From assembly GCA_003260075.1 (NCBI GenBank), contig QLIY01000514.1, forward strand, positions 17,692-81,691: a DNA stretch of 64,000 bases, read 5' to 3'. A program made the translations under genes and the position numbers. Position 1 is the stretch's first letter. Every line of letters begins with the position of its first letter. Positions 1 to 14,500 of the stretch are shown in pieces. This stretch comes from Phallusia mammillata. Its lineage: Eukaryota > Chordata > Ascidiacea > Phlebobranchia > Ascidiidae. The notes under the pieces were generated by a model. It was not told the DNA's origin. It searched no databases and saw only the letters and a list, made by a program, of their open reading frames with translations.

Positions 1-17
1 CATTATGATTCTTGCAC

Positions 18-359
18 AATCAAGCATAGTTAATAGAATATCAGACTAACAAAAGTGAGGCAAAATATGGCAAGGAAAATAGGAAAAAATACTTAAAAAT
101 GAATACAAAAACATGTTGCTACAGCGCGTTTAATCATGATTCATGATCTTCCAATTGTGCCTTCACTATTTTGCGTATCATGACCCCCCCCCCAATCAAG
201 CATAGTTAATAGAATATCAGACTAACAAAAGTGAGGCAAAACATGGCAAGGAAAATAGGAAAAAATACTTAAAAATCAATACAAAAACATGTTGCTACAG
301 CGCGTTTAGTCATGATTCATGATCTTCCAATTGTGCCTTCACTATTTTGCGCTTCATGA
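18..359. repeat. C10-junction duplication 1 (intron of the CILP-like gene)
   Basis: Positions 18-183 and 194-359 are near-identical 166-bp copies, with about five differences by eye, separated by ten C (184-193). No gene feature explains it. The arrangement is the same as at twelve other sites in the window and is best read as two overlapping contig or haplotype ends left unmerged. Confidence 0.9.
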
Positions 360-515
360 CGTTTTAACGTTGCGCAGCCATTTCCTGTTTGGTGATTATT
401 TTCGTGCAATTGTTTTGCTGTTTGTTCTTTCACTATAAACTAAACTTAATTCAACCCACAGGAAAGAACATAGATAACCAGAGACTTCAAAAGCTGTAAG
501 TTGAAAAATATTTAC

Positions 516-2552
516 CATATGGCTGAAAGATCTGCTCATCTCCTGTGATGTTGATGGCAATGTTGCTCCCAATAGTCCCCGTCGAATCCGAAAATTGATG
601 GAGGTTATTCTGATCGAAGATGGTCACCCTGGCAACCACGAGACCGCGATACGGTTCTATGCGTCCGTTCTGAATCACTGAGTGCGGAGGAATACGAAGT
701 CGCATCGCATTAGCGGGACCCGATGACAGTCTGTGCAAAGACGGATTTAATCAAATTAATTTAAAAATCAGTTTAAGATAAGAAAAGTTTGTATCAATGT
801 TTTAGGCGTAACTTCATACTACTTGGAAGAAAAATGTTATTTAAGAAGTAAAGAATGCGAGACAAGGACTTTACGTCAACACAAAATGCCTGAGAGCTTG
901 TTAGTCCTGTTTCAACCGTGATAAACTGGTGGGCACCTTACAAATAATTTTTCAAAGATCAGTGAAAAAGACTTAAGGTTTCGTTGCGACCAAGGGCTCC
1001 ACAGAACTGATTGGAAACAGTGGGACTTAAATCAGTTTGTTTGCGTTTTAACCAAATAACCTTATTGAGAAAATGGAATATGCTAAATTAGTAGGTCGTG
1101 TCTTTATACAGTATAATACAGAAATGAAAATCACACGACTTGCTGCACAATTAAGGAACCTTTGGTAAGTCCATTTCTTAACAACTTGATTTTAGTTTGA
1201 CCTACCTAAGTGTCAGGTCAAGTCCCTTCATCGTATTGAACTTGACCTCCTTGCCGTACGGGTTCATCGTGATTTCGTGAATCGCCGTTTCCCCTGGCAA
1301 CACTAGCACGTTTCGAATCGCGGTCACGTGTCTGTGAAAGAGTGCGTCAACAAACGTCAGGGTCACGTGACGGGTTTCGGGCGAGATGTGAGGAAACGGG
1401 ATTCGAAAAGAACCAGATCGGGTCGTATAGACGAGAATGCGACCCTGATGACTGATCATAACGTGTTTCAGTGGTGTCCCTGCCAACAAAAACGTCCAGT
1501 TATTAATGTTAGGGCTTTTGTATTTTAGCAGAAGTACGAGAACTGGGCGCTTTCTAGGGTTAGGAGATTGTTGAACCATAGTAGTAAGGGTAAAGTACTT
1601 ACTTTGCAAAAAGAACAGAAAGAGGTAGATAGGCTGATTTATTACTTTAAAATGTATCGAAAATGGAAAATAACTAGAACCACAATTTTATCTGATAAGC
1701 CTGAATGTATTCTATGTATTCGGATTCTAGCAAAGGGTGTAGTTACCAAATAGCTGTTAATTGTGTTTTGCTTGCAAATTTATTAAGCAACAAAAATTCT
1801 TAAATATATTGGATGAAGTATTTTTTGTGACAGGTGACGTCACAAAGCTCACCAGTTCCTGTTGCCTTGACGACACCCTCGAGGTACGTCATCTTGCTGC
1901 TGCAGAGTCCGCACGAGCATCGTTCGATCACTGTGATGTCAAATGACGTATTGTAGAGTTGATGACGACATCGCACTTTTACGGGTTTCGTCACAGAAGC
2001 CTGACAACAGTGACTCGTGTACGAACACGTGTGGGCGCTAAAGCGTTGCGAGGTCATCGGAGAGTAACAAGTTTTCTTATCGCAACTTCCCAGATCCACG
2101 ATGTTGTCAACTGGATATAAAATAATAAAAATTGTCAATTCTTTACTTCTATAAAGTTTGGATTCAACATTTTTCCTGATGTACATTCACATTAGCACTA
2201 AGTGGACGACGAACAAACTGAAGTAGCCATAAACTTGTCCACCAAACAGTATGTAACAGTAGGCAATTGTCTCGTGAATTCGTTGCAATAATAATTCAGG
2301 TACATCTTTATATTGTATTGACATGTTAAGTAGTTCGAGTTTTCTTTTGGACTTTAAATAGCTGCTTTGAAAGCGATGCCAATCTCGGCTTCCGGGGTAA
2401 ACCACAATGCCATTAGGAAACGCACTTTCACCCAAACCTTCCCATCATACCTCCACTCATTGAGTGAGCGTATCTCGTATTGACGTAACAGCCCTCCGGC
2501 AGATTGACGTAATTTGTTTTCGGTCTCGGGTCGCAGGACGACATTGCTGGAT
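516..2552 (-). CDS. CILP-like gene: CILP core region (exons 21-24), partial
   Basis: The exons are 2451-2552, 1853-2110, 1206-1479 and 516-730. The sequence follows the vertebrate CILP order: a [12 protein letters not shown] segment, the [10 protein letters not shown] / HCCQASV / RCSCGLC cysteine cluster, a carboxypeptidase-regulatory-like repeat ([32 protein letters not shown]) and then [14 protein letters not shown]...VTIFD with the QPYG turn. This is the part that identifies the gene as CILP-like. Vertebrate CILP continues several hundred residues beyond this point, so the gene should have more exons left of the window. The last donor (GTAAAT at 515) is weaker than the others. Confidence 0.88.
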
Positions 2553-5500
2553 CTGCAAAGCACAGGTTGTATACAGAATTAGTCGATGCGTCGTTACTTA
2601 GGCAGTAAGAACTTCCGATGCGTTATTGCCAAAACTGATTGCTCGATAGTTTGACTTTACTCAAAGACCACCCACAACGGGTCAAGTTATGAGCGATATT
2701 GTCACAAATGGCTAATTACGAAAAAAAAATGTTTTATGAAAATATTTTAGTTCACAAATAAACAAGTCAGATATAAAGCTAAGTACTTCAGAAATACGGT
2801 AAATTACTTCCTAAAGTTATATTGATTAAGTGATTATAATTATTGTGTAGTGTAATAGTAAAGTCTAGTTTCAAACAAATTTAATAAACAAAGAACTCAG
2901 TCCAACGTAAGTCCCGCGCTCTGGTGTTTAAATGCGCTCGAAAAAGATTAGTAAACTTACCAACAACAGTAACAAAGGCAACTTCAGAGTTATGTGATCC
3001 GCGTTTATTAATCGCTTTGCACGAGTATGCCCCAGCGTCCTTCATAGACACATTGCGAAGATGAAGGGTCGAGTTCATGTCGTCATAACTCGAGTTGCTA
3101 CTCGTCTGATGCGAGTCGTCTTCTCCAGACTCGATTCTGATTCCTTCCCGGTACCAATGCACGACTGGAGCTGGAATTCCAACAACTCCACAACAAAGAG
3201 TTACCGAATCTCCGAAAGGAACAATCTAACATGAAAACCTAATTGATTGTATTTGAATAAGGAAAATGTCGCTAAGATTATGTTATGCGAAAAACTTGCA
3301 GGTACAAACGTAGTCTGCAAGTGTCAAAAAACAAAAAAGTCACTGTGACTAAAGTGATTTGCCTTTGAAAGAGGTTCCAAAAAACGTTGGTTAAAAATTC
3401 CGTTTTGCTACTTGCCACGTTTTTAAAATGCTAGGTATGTATCACTTGGCGCAACGTTAAGGGCAAATTCAGGAAACGACCACACACTAAAATAACAAAG
3501 CTTAAAAACGTTTCTGTTGGCTCAAGATAACCTTCTGAGTTTAACATCAAACGTTTAGTCTTCGAAAAACGTCATTTTTGTAGACTGAGGGCTTAGTTAG
3601 AAATACTGGGACTAGCAATTGTAACGTTTCTACGTAAACAACTGAGATTCAACTTTTCTGAAGCTATCGGACACGTGACACGAATCAACCAATTACCTGC
3701 GAGCTTGGACCTCTGACAACAGTGGCCGGGTAATCGCAAAGATTGCTGTTGAAAGCGCATTTCCATAAACCAGCGGTACAAGTGCTGAAACAAAATCAAT
3801 GATTAATAGTAATAAATCGGAGGCAACACTAATAAATCGGAGGTTAATCAGAACAAATTTACGGTTCAAAAACATCAAAAAAATTATTTCATTTTATTTC
3901 ATTCTTGAAAATAACAAATAGAACCAGAAACAGAAGATGGGCTAAGATAATTGTTTTCTCGCTTTATTTCTTTCAGAAAAACAAGTCATATTTTTTCGGA
4001 AAAACAGAAACGTATAAAAGTATTAAAACACAAAATAATTTGAAGCACTGCAACTAAAATGTCGCAAGTGTTTTTGCGCCTGAAGTAGCCTGTAGTTGTA
4101 TATACAGGTCTTCGTCTATTAGATGATCTTCATATCAAGTGATGGATCGTAATCGCGCCACAAGGGGTTGCAATATGGTATCAGCCGACTCCACAAGGTG
4201 TCGTTAATGGGTTCAAAGGCCTGTGATATGTTTTTACAAGGGATGTCGTTGTTTGTACCTAGCTACCTTAAGACGTGATCAATCACAAATTGTCGAAATT
4301 TGGCAGAACAAAGGCTCTCTTCGGATTGCAGGAATGGGGCTTAGCATCGCAATTTACCATAACGGTTTTATCATGGCGTGTATCTTAATCAACAGCGGTT
4401 CTTTCTCCCATCATGCACAGATGAAGATTATAATCTTGACCTTCGTTTACCGACCGGCCTTCCGTCATCCCTGGGCATTGTCAGTATTTGGAATTAATTT
4501 TAAACCGCAACAAAATTAGACGCGAGTTTCTCGGTTTTCAATTGTTTAGTTGGTAAGAAGTTTCAACAAAAACCCACAGTGTGATGATCTGATTTTTAAA
4601 TCTAAGAAAAGCTACTTTTCCACTAAATTGCTAAAGTCAAAGGGGTGCGCCAACAATACACACTTGTTTTAGCTGTTATGAAAAAAAAAAGTTATTTAAA
4701 GCGCGAAAAAAATCGACGTTTTGTTTCATTACATTATCAAAAGCTATTTGTCGTTCTTTATAATGTATTAAACTTGAGTGACATAAAACCCTTTTACCAT
4801 ATGTTATCACCGAAATGTTAGAAAAACAGATTTTTGTGTTTGTTGCAGCAAATTTTGAATAACTACCTAATTTTTCAATTTTACTTCAGAGACTATGTCT
4901 ATCAGAATAAATATACAATAAGGCTGACAAGTCAGAATGTAACAAAAAATAAAGTAAAAATAAATCTACCATCTTTGACAATTCCTATCATGCCTTGCTC
5001 CAGGTCGAAACACAATGCCTTTGAATAGACACGGACACTCAGAAAGCGGGATGCAACTGTTGTTATGGAGCACGGCGTTGCCACGACAATAGCATCCTGG
5101 AAGGCAACTACCGCGCGAGACACAAACTTTGTTGTTCTGCACAAATGTTGGACAGTAGCGAAGACACGTGGGTCCACATTCCCGGTATTGCTGACGGTGA
5201 GCGCAGGTTACAGCTTAAAAAATAAAGTAAGGCATTCTTAACACTTTGCAATGCAATTTAATAAAATACAACATTAAAGAGTATTCGTCTGAATTTGGAG
5301 CAGTTAAATCAGTCTGACAACCAAAGTATAAAAGATAAACAAATGTTAGTAAAATACTTTTCATTTTTTAAATAGTATGACTACTATCTTATGAAACGAC
5401 ACATAGTCACATTTGATACATTTTGCAAACTAAGTGCATTGCCCTACCAGAATCAATAATTCTTCATTTATTTATTTTTTGGTGATATGATACTTTTCAA

Positions 5501-8500
5501 ATTCCCCCCCCCCATTTTTTAAATAGTATGACTACTATCTTATGAAACGACACATAGTCACTTTTGATCTATTTTGTAAACTATGTGCATTGCCCGACCA
5601 GAATCAATGGTTCTTCATTTATTTATTTTTTTGGTGATATGTTAGATTTTAAATTGTTTCTACTTGCATCGTTGTTCACAAATTTGAAAAAAAACTTTGC
5701 ACATGTGATTAAATGTAAACGTAAACGCTATGTGCAACATGATTTGTGTGTCCCAAACATAAATTAAACGCAAAACAATTTACATCTGAATTACGGGTTG
5801 GTATCGGATAATAAACGGAACAATTCTATGTTATGACATAGTTAAGTTAATCACGTTTCTAATCTGACTCCAAAGAGATAAAAATTTAAACTGTTGGAAC
5901 TAGCATTAACTCAAGTTTCGAAAAGAAGAATGATCGTTTTACAGAACTGCTTTTAAAATCAATTTTAATCTTGGAGGCCTGAAAAATATAAATCGTTTAA
6001 GAATTAAGTACTCGCAAAGCAATGGTGTTGTTGCTTAAACAAACCAAAACAAGTCAATAAATCACATGTCAGGAATTTAACTGTGCAATGAAAGAACCCA
6101 TTCTAAACCGCTATCTCGTTGAAAGGTTTTGAACCAGTTAATGACCTACTTTTTGCCAAACCTCTAATACCGTGTAAGACTGTTGTATCGCCTAATTTCT
6201 TCGAAGCACCGCAGGATTGCATTTAAACTAAACCGCGAATAAAATATGGAGGAAATTTGGAACTGATTTTGACAGAAGTTGTGTATTGTGTTTTTAAAGT
6301 GGTAATCATTAGGACATGGAAATTTAATTTGTATTTATTACTCAAAACAATAAACAATCAATCAATGGTTTTCCCTAGTTTAAACGACGCTCAGAATCTC
6401 GAATCATATAACTTCTAAAACGTCATTTAGTTGTTGTACCTTCGCGTGCAACATTATGGTTAATTGTAACTGCAATGGTTTTACCTTTTGTTTGAAAACC
6501 TACTAACTTACAATAAATGTATAATACATTTACATTATGTATTACTTCATTTTACCAATTAACACTAACACGCGGTATCTTGTACAGATACAATTAATCA
6601 AAACAGGCAGTAAACAGATTTAAACATTTCCAAGTCCAAGTTTTTGATCATAAACCAATATTTTGCCTGAAGCTATGGCCTGAACAGACAGGAAATCACT
6701 GAGTAGGCTGTGAAAGCTGAAAGACAGCGGACTTCGGCTAATCTCTTCCGTCAAAATAATTCGCGGTTTATAAAGGCTTGGCCACGAAACAGCCGGGAAA
6801 TCTCAAACTTGGATGGGTGTGCAAATGTATCCTATTGTAGAAATTGTTTTTATATCGGTTTAATTCGTTTACCTTGTATTAATGCATGATTAAATTTAAC
6901 GTCCTGTGATTTTGTACATGCAAAAATATATTTAATTTTAAACTTTGTCTTTTGTTACTGTTAGAAGAGGGCTGATTTGAGATAGCTTTAGTTGAGTCCA
7001 TTCTAATTATTTTATGTATGTTATATGTCTCTATTTTTCAATCACTTGTTTGTTTATTCTATTTAAATAAGGATGTAGATAAGCTAACAACAATTGTAGC
7101 ATTACAATTAGTAGCAAAAATGTTGTGTGTCTTTAAAACTACAAAACGTTGCGAAAGACCATCAAGTCCAGGTGTTAAGAAATAAAAATACGAAAGATTT
7201 TGACGGCAAACAGATAATAACTAAGTATGGTAAAAATAAAACAAGCCACGGTACGAAACGTATACTGGGTTCTTCTGCAGAAATAGCTGCATGACAACGT
7301 TGGTTGCGAATGTGAACACAAAAAAACAGAGAACCGAAAAGACAATAAATTATGGGTTGTATTATTATAACAGATGTACAAAACGTTAACAAGCTCCAAA
7401 ACATGATCGTAATTAACTCGTTTTCTTCCATTTCCATTTCTGGACATTATGAAAAATAGATTTACTTACGACATAAATCTCTTGCCCTCCAATCAAGCTT
7501 AACTCCGCGTCGCAAACATGCTTCAGTATAAGCTGCAAGGGCCGTGCACAAGTAGGTGTTCTGCTCCTGTAATGAACAAAGAAACATAATCATTGTATTG
7601 CACGATATCAAGAAGCTTGATGGCAGGAAACACAGGTTAGCAATTATGCTTGAATCAAAGTGCTTTGTTATGCACTGCGGCTTTTAGATCTGCTTTGGGA
7701 ATTGATAAAGTATTTTGTGCACCAAAAACGAAGTGCACAAGGTGGTGGTTTGGGGTCATGATTATTCGATTTGATTTGAGGCAAAAACTTTATGGTTTAC
7801 GAAGATAGACGACAGAGATGCTCTTTTCGCAGCAACTCCCGGAAAACCAAACTCTAAAGGTCATGATGCCAATTTGCAGGCAAACGTTTATTTTGGGTGA
7901 CATCTGGTCTAAGACCCAAAATGCTTTACAGAGACCCAAGATGACCGGACCAGATAAGTCTGCATTTGACGAGCCAGGAACAAGATCTTCGCTTTAGTTT
8001 GCATCCGACTTGAACCGAATATTTAAACAGCGAATCGTGTGTTGGTTTGCAAAATTGTTAATGTACTATAACGTACCCATTGTTTAAAGCAGCCGATTGA
8101 AAGGCAATGTAAAATGTAATATACGCCTAAAATTAAAAGTTTATGTCCATCTTATAATGATTTTCATTGAACAGTTATGTTTTAGGGGGGTATGATGTAA
8201 GATAGATTTTTGAACATTTTTAATCCCCGGCCGCAGCTATAAAATAACCAAAAGTTTGAGGGTGCACCTTTGGTAATGATATGGAAACTCAGTCATTACC
8301 TTTAAGGATTACATAAACTTTTTCATTGTCTGTTAGCGAACCTAGCTTTTGAACCACTGGCGTAAGTTAAACATAGGCAAACACAAATTATTGTCATTTA
8401 CATAAATTGCTAAATCGATCTTCTTTTTTTGGAGGGGGCAGAGTAATGACTATAGCCTATACAAGTACATTTGTTTGCTAGAATTTAACTCGTAACAAAT

Positions 8501-11500
8501 CTCAGTAGATAAACACTTTGAGTTGTTTTGGGGATCTTACTTGCACCGGAGATCCACAAATGTCCGACCTGCAGGCATTTATAAATTCATTCGGTCTCAC
8601 GACGGAATGACAAGCTCGGAATCTTCGTTCATTGAGAATCGTGCAAGGTCCAGCTATGTGGTGGCTTCCGTTTCTCGCTCTAGGACATCTATTGCTGCTT
8701 GAAAGCACAGCGGAGCAGCTGCCGAAACAATGTTTTGTTAATATTGTACTAACGACGCAAACATTGCTGGAAATTTTGTTGTTTCCTTATGTTTAACTAT
8801 TTATGCAAGTGTACTCAATTTTAAGTTGATAAACGAACCGAACAAACAAAGTTGGATAAAGGAACCGATACCAACAAAAAAAAACAAATCTTAACCCCCC
8901 CCCCCATTGCTGGAAATTTTGTTGTTTCCTTATGTTTAACTATTTATGCAAGAGTGCTCAATTTTATGAAGGAACCGAAAACCAACAAAATCTAAAAAAT
9001 CTTAAACATAGTGATAGCACCCGACACAGATATGTTAAAAGATTGTAAGAGTTAAACTATTGAAAAAATAAGGCAGGTCTGTTCAGAAGGAACTCTAAGG
9101 CAATTAAAAGTAAAAGAGCTTCTGTCCAACAGAGACTTATTTTCTTGACCCCCCCCCCTTGAAAAAATAAGGCAGGTCTGTTCAGAAGGAACTCTAAGGC
9201 AATTAATAGTAAAACAGCTTTTGTCCAACAGAGACTTATGTTCTTACACCTACCTTGAATTGAGACTTCCATCTGGTTCAGACCAACTCTGACCAAACTC
9301 AACATGAGTAGCAGCTGGTTTGCCGCCTCTCGTCAATCTATCATCAGTTCTATCACCGTTAAAGTTTCCACATAATCCCACAGTTCTTTGCGTGTATTTT
9401 CCTGACGCGATGACATAGATCCGATGAGGGATAGCCCATTGCACCTCAAGTTCGTCACCAATTCTTAACACCAAGAATAAACCGATCTGAAAAGCATCCA
9501 AGTAAATATTGAATTAGTTCTTTATGTTTGAGCATCTGTAGCTTAGCACAGCATTTAGGTTCAAAGTCAAGCGACGAGTTTGTGGGGGACCTTGCTTGAA
9601 AACACATGTACACATCTAGACAGTTATTCTGATAGGGCGCTACCTACGTTAGTGTCAAAAATAAGTTACACATTCTGTTTCTACAAATGTTTCAGCAACC
9701 AGAAACGGGTAAGTGATTGTATTTGGAGGTAATTTGTATTAAAAAAAATTAGACAAAAGAAATTGTACATATGTCTGAGAAAAAATGTGGTTTTATCGAT
9801 GTGCAGTTGTTAGTGTGGTAAAGTTAACAACACAACGAGAAATTTGTTCGGTGTATTTCTCGATTTAAGGCTTTAAAAAGCAACTCTAATACAGAGTAGA
9901 GTGTAATTTGTTGTGGAGGTTAAAACTAACCTGGGCAATGGTCATAATTCCGCCTGATGACACATACGGAAGATTGACTGGAGCTCCATTGACCAGCACA
10001 GTACGGTGTCGGCTGATTTCGACGAATGCAGAGATGCTCGGGTAAGCAAGGATGGCTGTAACTTTATGTGTGCAACTGAGATGAGAACCACAGCCGGCAT
10101 TGTACTGGACTATCTTCAAAACAGAGAACAAGTTAAGTGATCTGATCATGAAAGAACAATAAACCATGTATTTTTTTTTCAAGTCAAAGATCAGTCACTA
10201 TGTTTGTAGTCAAAGATCTGTTTGTGATAAAGATGCATATTAAACGTCAAACAACATAACTTCGATTCTTCTACAAAAATGTAAACACTAAAAATAAAAA
10301 AGTCAAAGTATGTTATGAAAAAAATATACATAAGCACTTGTTTCGAAAATGAAAACTTTAGTCATTGGTAACAATCTATTCAAAGGAGTGTTCTGCGAAT
10401 TGGCGGTTCGCTTATGGTTTAAACAAATTTTCATTCACAACAAGTAAAATCCTAAATGTGCAGGGACCTGTCTTGAGTTTACAAGTTAACTGCATTTCGA
10501 TCTAGTTCAATCTGACATTGACGAACCAAGTGGCACATTCCGGCGCTGAATAGCCCCAAGCCCAACAGTTAATCCCATCCACACAAACCTATCGGACGTT
10601 ACTTAAACCACCATCAAATATTTTTAGTTCCGAGTGCGTGATGGCGTGACGTAGGCACGATTCGTCACGGTGAAAATGACAATGAAAATCAAAGGCATTT
10701 GCTCGCATTGGCTTGAAAATGACAAAGTAGACCATAGCAGTTTGCGCTGAGAATTTGCAAACAAAATGGTAATTTACTGTTGATGACTATAACACATTTA
10801 TGTTAAATACAGCACGATGGAAATCAAGCTGCGCCTTGTGGACTTCAGTTTGTGCTATATAACTTACAAAGAGCAAAATTGCATTTCACTAATGACGATG
10901 GGTTTGTGTTGGAATATGACCACGTTTCACGTTCTTTGTGCCCGGTTCAGCATGTCGTTTGTCTTGTCTTGTGTGCCTTTGTTTTAAGTAACGTGAAACT
11001 ACCAAAAGATCATTTTTGCCCATATTTCAAAAGTACGCTGAAATCGGAAAAAGTTTCCAACGCGCACACAAACTTTAACCTAGCTACTCTTGCATGACAC
11101 AACACTTAGATTTGCGTACATTCTAGTTAAAACACACTAGTTTGGCAATTCATGTATTGGAATGCAATTCCTAACTTACACCGCTGTCGCAAAGTAGCAT
11201 AGCCTTTTGAAAAAATCGTTTTAACAATTTCAAAATTTTAAGTAACACAGTAACACAGCCTTTAAAATTTTTTAGTAAAAACAGTAATATTTTTAGCACT
11301 TGCTTGCAACTTGTGTTTTTACAAACACACGTTAAAATGGAAACTTTCATACGGAATTTTAATGTTGCTTGTGTGGGAATAAACTTACCTCAAACTCTTT
11401 GCCTTCGACGTCTTTGGAGAGAATATATCCACAATCTCCTTGAAAGTTAAACGGGTAACCGTCGAATGTTGTGTAGTTAGGATCTCCGTAACTTGAACAA

Positions 11501-14500
11501 ACGCCTGATGGAAACAAAAAGAAAACAAGTAAATTACCAAGTAAGGTTCAACACAGCATTTGAAGCACTTTCTCATTAGGCGTCTCCAAAGCATATAAAG
11601 GTGTGAAGACACATCGTGCTGTTATGGTCACCAATAAAGTCTTGTGGTGCTTTAGAGCTCATTATAGGTTGGTTTGATCACCATCATATTGTTGTTATTT
11701 ATAGATATACGTGAATGCGTGTGTTCAACCCACTACAATAGACATGTATGTATATAGTCATGTGGTTGATAGTCTCTGGTATTGAAGTTGTAAGCCAACT
11801 TTTTTTGCAAAAATTATGTCTTTCGAAATAAAACCACAAACCAGATATAGTGTGTTCAACAAACAATGAGCATTAACTTTGTCCCTGTCAAAAACAAATC
11901 AGATTGAGATTTAAACCCAACTGAACCATACGACTGAAACGTGTTCTGTCACTGAAGATATTGTTAACAGAAAACAAACATACGACCAATTTGAGGTCAC
12001 GGTTTGTGGTATTTAAGGCCCAAAATATAACACGGTTGGGTTATAAGGCAAGTACACATCCACAACGTGCACGTGCCCCAAAACATGTCTCTCGTTTAGT
12101 CACAATTCACACAACAACGTGAAAAAATAGGCGGTATTATGTTTGGTTTATTTTCTAACTATACAATCTGTAAGATGTCGATAAAAGGCGAAATATATAT
12201 ATCTTATATTTATATAGATGTATGACTAACTGTGTTCATAAAAACAATTTGAAGGTAAAAGTTTGTTCACTTTTTAGTTTAAGACAATGAAAAAAATCCT
12301 TTCCGTTCACAATCAATTACATTTTCTCAATAGTTGCATTGTGTTTGTTATTTTAGATGTTTTACATCACGATGTTTTTCCTATAACAGAACTTAAACCC
12401 AATTGCACCTGAACCTACTACTTCGAAACGATTCACTCCGGGTCGTAAATCTTAATCAAGGTTCTCCCCTTGCATCCAGTTCCGTACTCAGGCTTACCTG
12501 GACACACATCGAGTCGGCACTTTTTGGTCGCCTGCTGCTTTCCCTTGCACGTTTTCCCGTTAGGGGGATTCCCCGTGCATATCCGTCTTCTCGTTCGCGT
12601 TCCTCGGCCACAGGTGGCGCTGCACTTTGTCCATTGACCCCAAGACAGAAGCTTGCCTACAACGTACAATGGTTAAACTATACAGCCAATAAAAAATAAT
12701 ATCAAGGAGTGCTAACCCTTCGCATAGATAGAAAAATCGATGAGAAATTGGTGTTCATGGTCTGGCTAAGATTTAGGTTTATTCTGGAGTGAAATGTAAG
12801 TCAACAGCTTATATTGACTAAGTTGGATTAAAGTAAATAATAGTGTTGAGAGCATTAATGTGCAAAAAAGTTACGAAATCTGAGTGTAGCCTACATAACA
12901 AGTAATGCCAACATTTCCAACAGACAACATGATCATATACAATTGCGTTTTGCAAGAAAAATGGAAACAAGTCGCAATTAAACCAATTCGACATCAAAGT
13001 AAATGGAAACTTACATTTCTTTTTAGGATGTAAGCAATTACGTCCCTTGCAAATGACCTTGGGTCAAAAGAGTTATAGGTTACAAGTTAGCAAATAGAAA
13101 TTGCTGTAGTCAATCCAACACAATATGATTGTTTACACAGACTCATAGCGTCATTATATTATTTTTAGACAATACGTCGCGTGCATATCGAATATTAACA
13201 CTTGAAAATACGTTTGGAATCAATCAAAAAACGACAATAATTTACGTAAATGTAGCAACAAGCTGTGTTCACTGGCGGATGTAACAAACGTTAATCAGTA
13301 TTTGCACTTGGTCCAGCGTAAAACCAAATATTGACTAAAACTGAATCAATCCGCGATCGCTTGCTCAAGGTCAAGTTCAAGAGCAGTTGCTAGTCACTCA
13401 TGCGTAAACACACGATAACACGTGTCGGGTTAACTGTACATGAGATGCGGATACATATCAACAGTTCACATTGGAAAAGTTTAAACATTTTTTGTTACTT
13501 ATTTTACTTATCTTTTTTTCGAATATTAAAAACGTGTTCTTGAGCTGAACTGTAAATTATTTTAGGATTATATTTGAATTGCTTTTTGAAGTCTATGAAT
13601 GACAAAATAACAACTAACTCAGACCAAAAATGTTCGGTAACTAAGTTTTAATTCCACCCATATTTTTGAAAAAGCAAAACAACTTAAACACACGAAAAAG
13701 CACATTAGCGGACATAAGTTACAAAAATCTACTTTCAACCCAATACGTTAAGTCGATAGGTCAAATTCAATTAGTACCGCTGAGGTTCAACTATTTAACA
13801 CCGAAAACTTTAATTTTAAACACATTTCGAGAAGAATATTTGTTTTGCATCCGATTGCACACACGAATATGTGACGTGACTTTCTCAAATGATTGGAACG
13901 CAAAAAGATAAACCTAAAACCTTATGTTAAGAAATGCATTTGTGCAGGACCGTTTGGGTTGCATTTAAATTCTGTAAATGGAACATTTCTTTTGTCTTTA
14001 TTAAAACTTTATATTTAATCGTTGCTTGCAGCACACGTTAGTATTTTAATTGTGAGGTATAGTGTATCACAAAACGTTTGTGTTCGGTATCGACGTTTTG
14101 TATTTGGGTTGTTTAAACAAATAAGACGTGAGTTTGTATAACAAAAACAATACAACAATATGCGTCACAGAGACGCCTATTGTAAAGTATATTATAGGTG
14201 AGGCCACTTTATACAACAAAAACTCTTCCCAGAAAATACAAGTTGATGCGATTTGTTACAAGTTACACCTCCAACTTATCGGGAGTATTGAGAAAATCGA
14301 AAATTAGTAATCTCACGTTCGATAACTAGTATCGTGTTGTGATGATGTAGTGCACTGTTTCACAGGTTTATTAACCCGGGGTGCACCTATCAAGTAACGT
14401 AAACTTTTCTGCGTACCATTAGTATTAATGTGGAAACACTAGTGATAAATATGTCCACCACTACATATAGGCGCGCCCCGTGAGAACCAGTAATATAGTG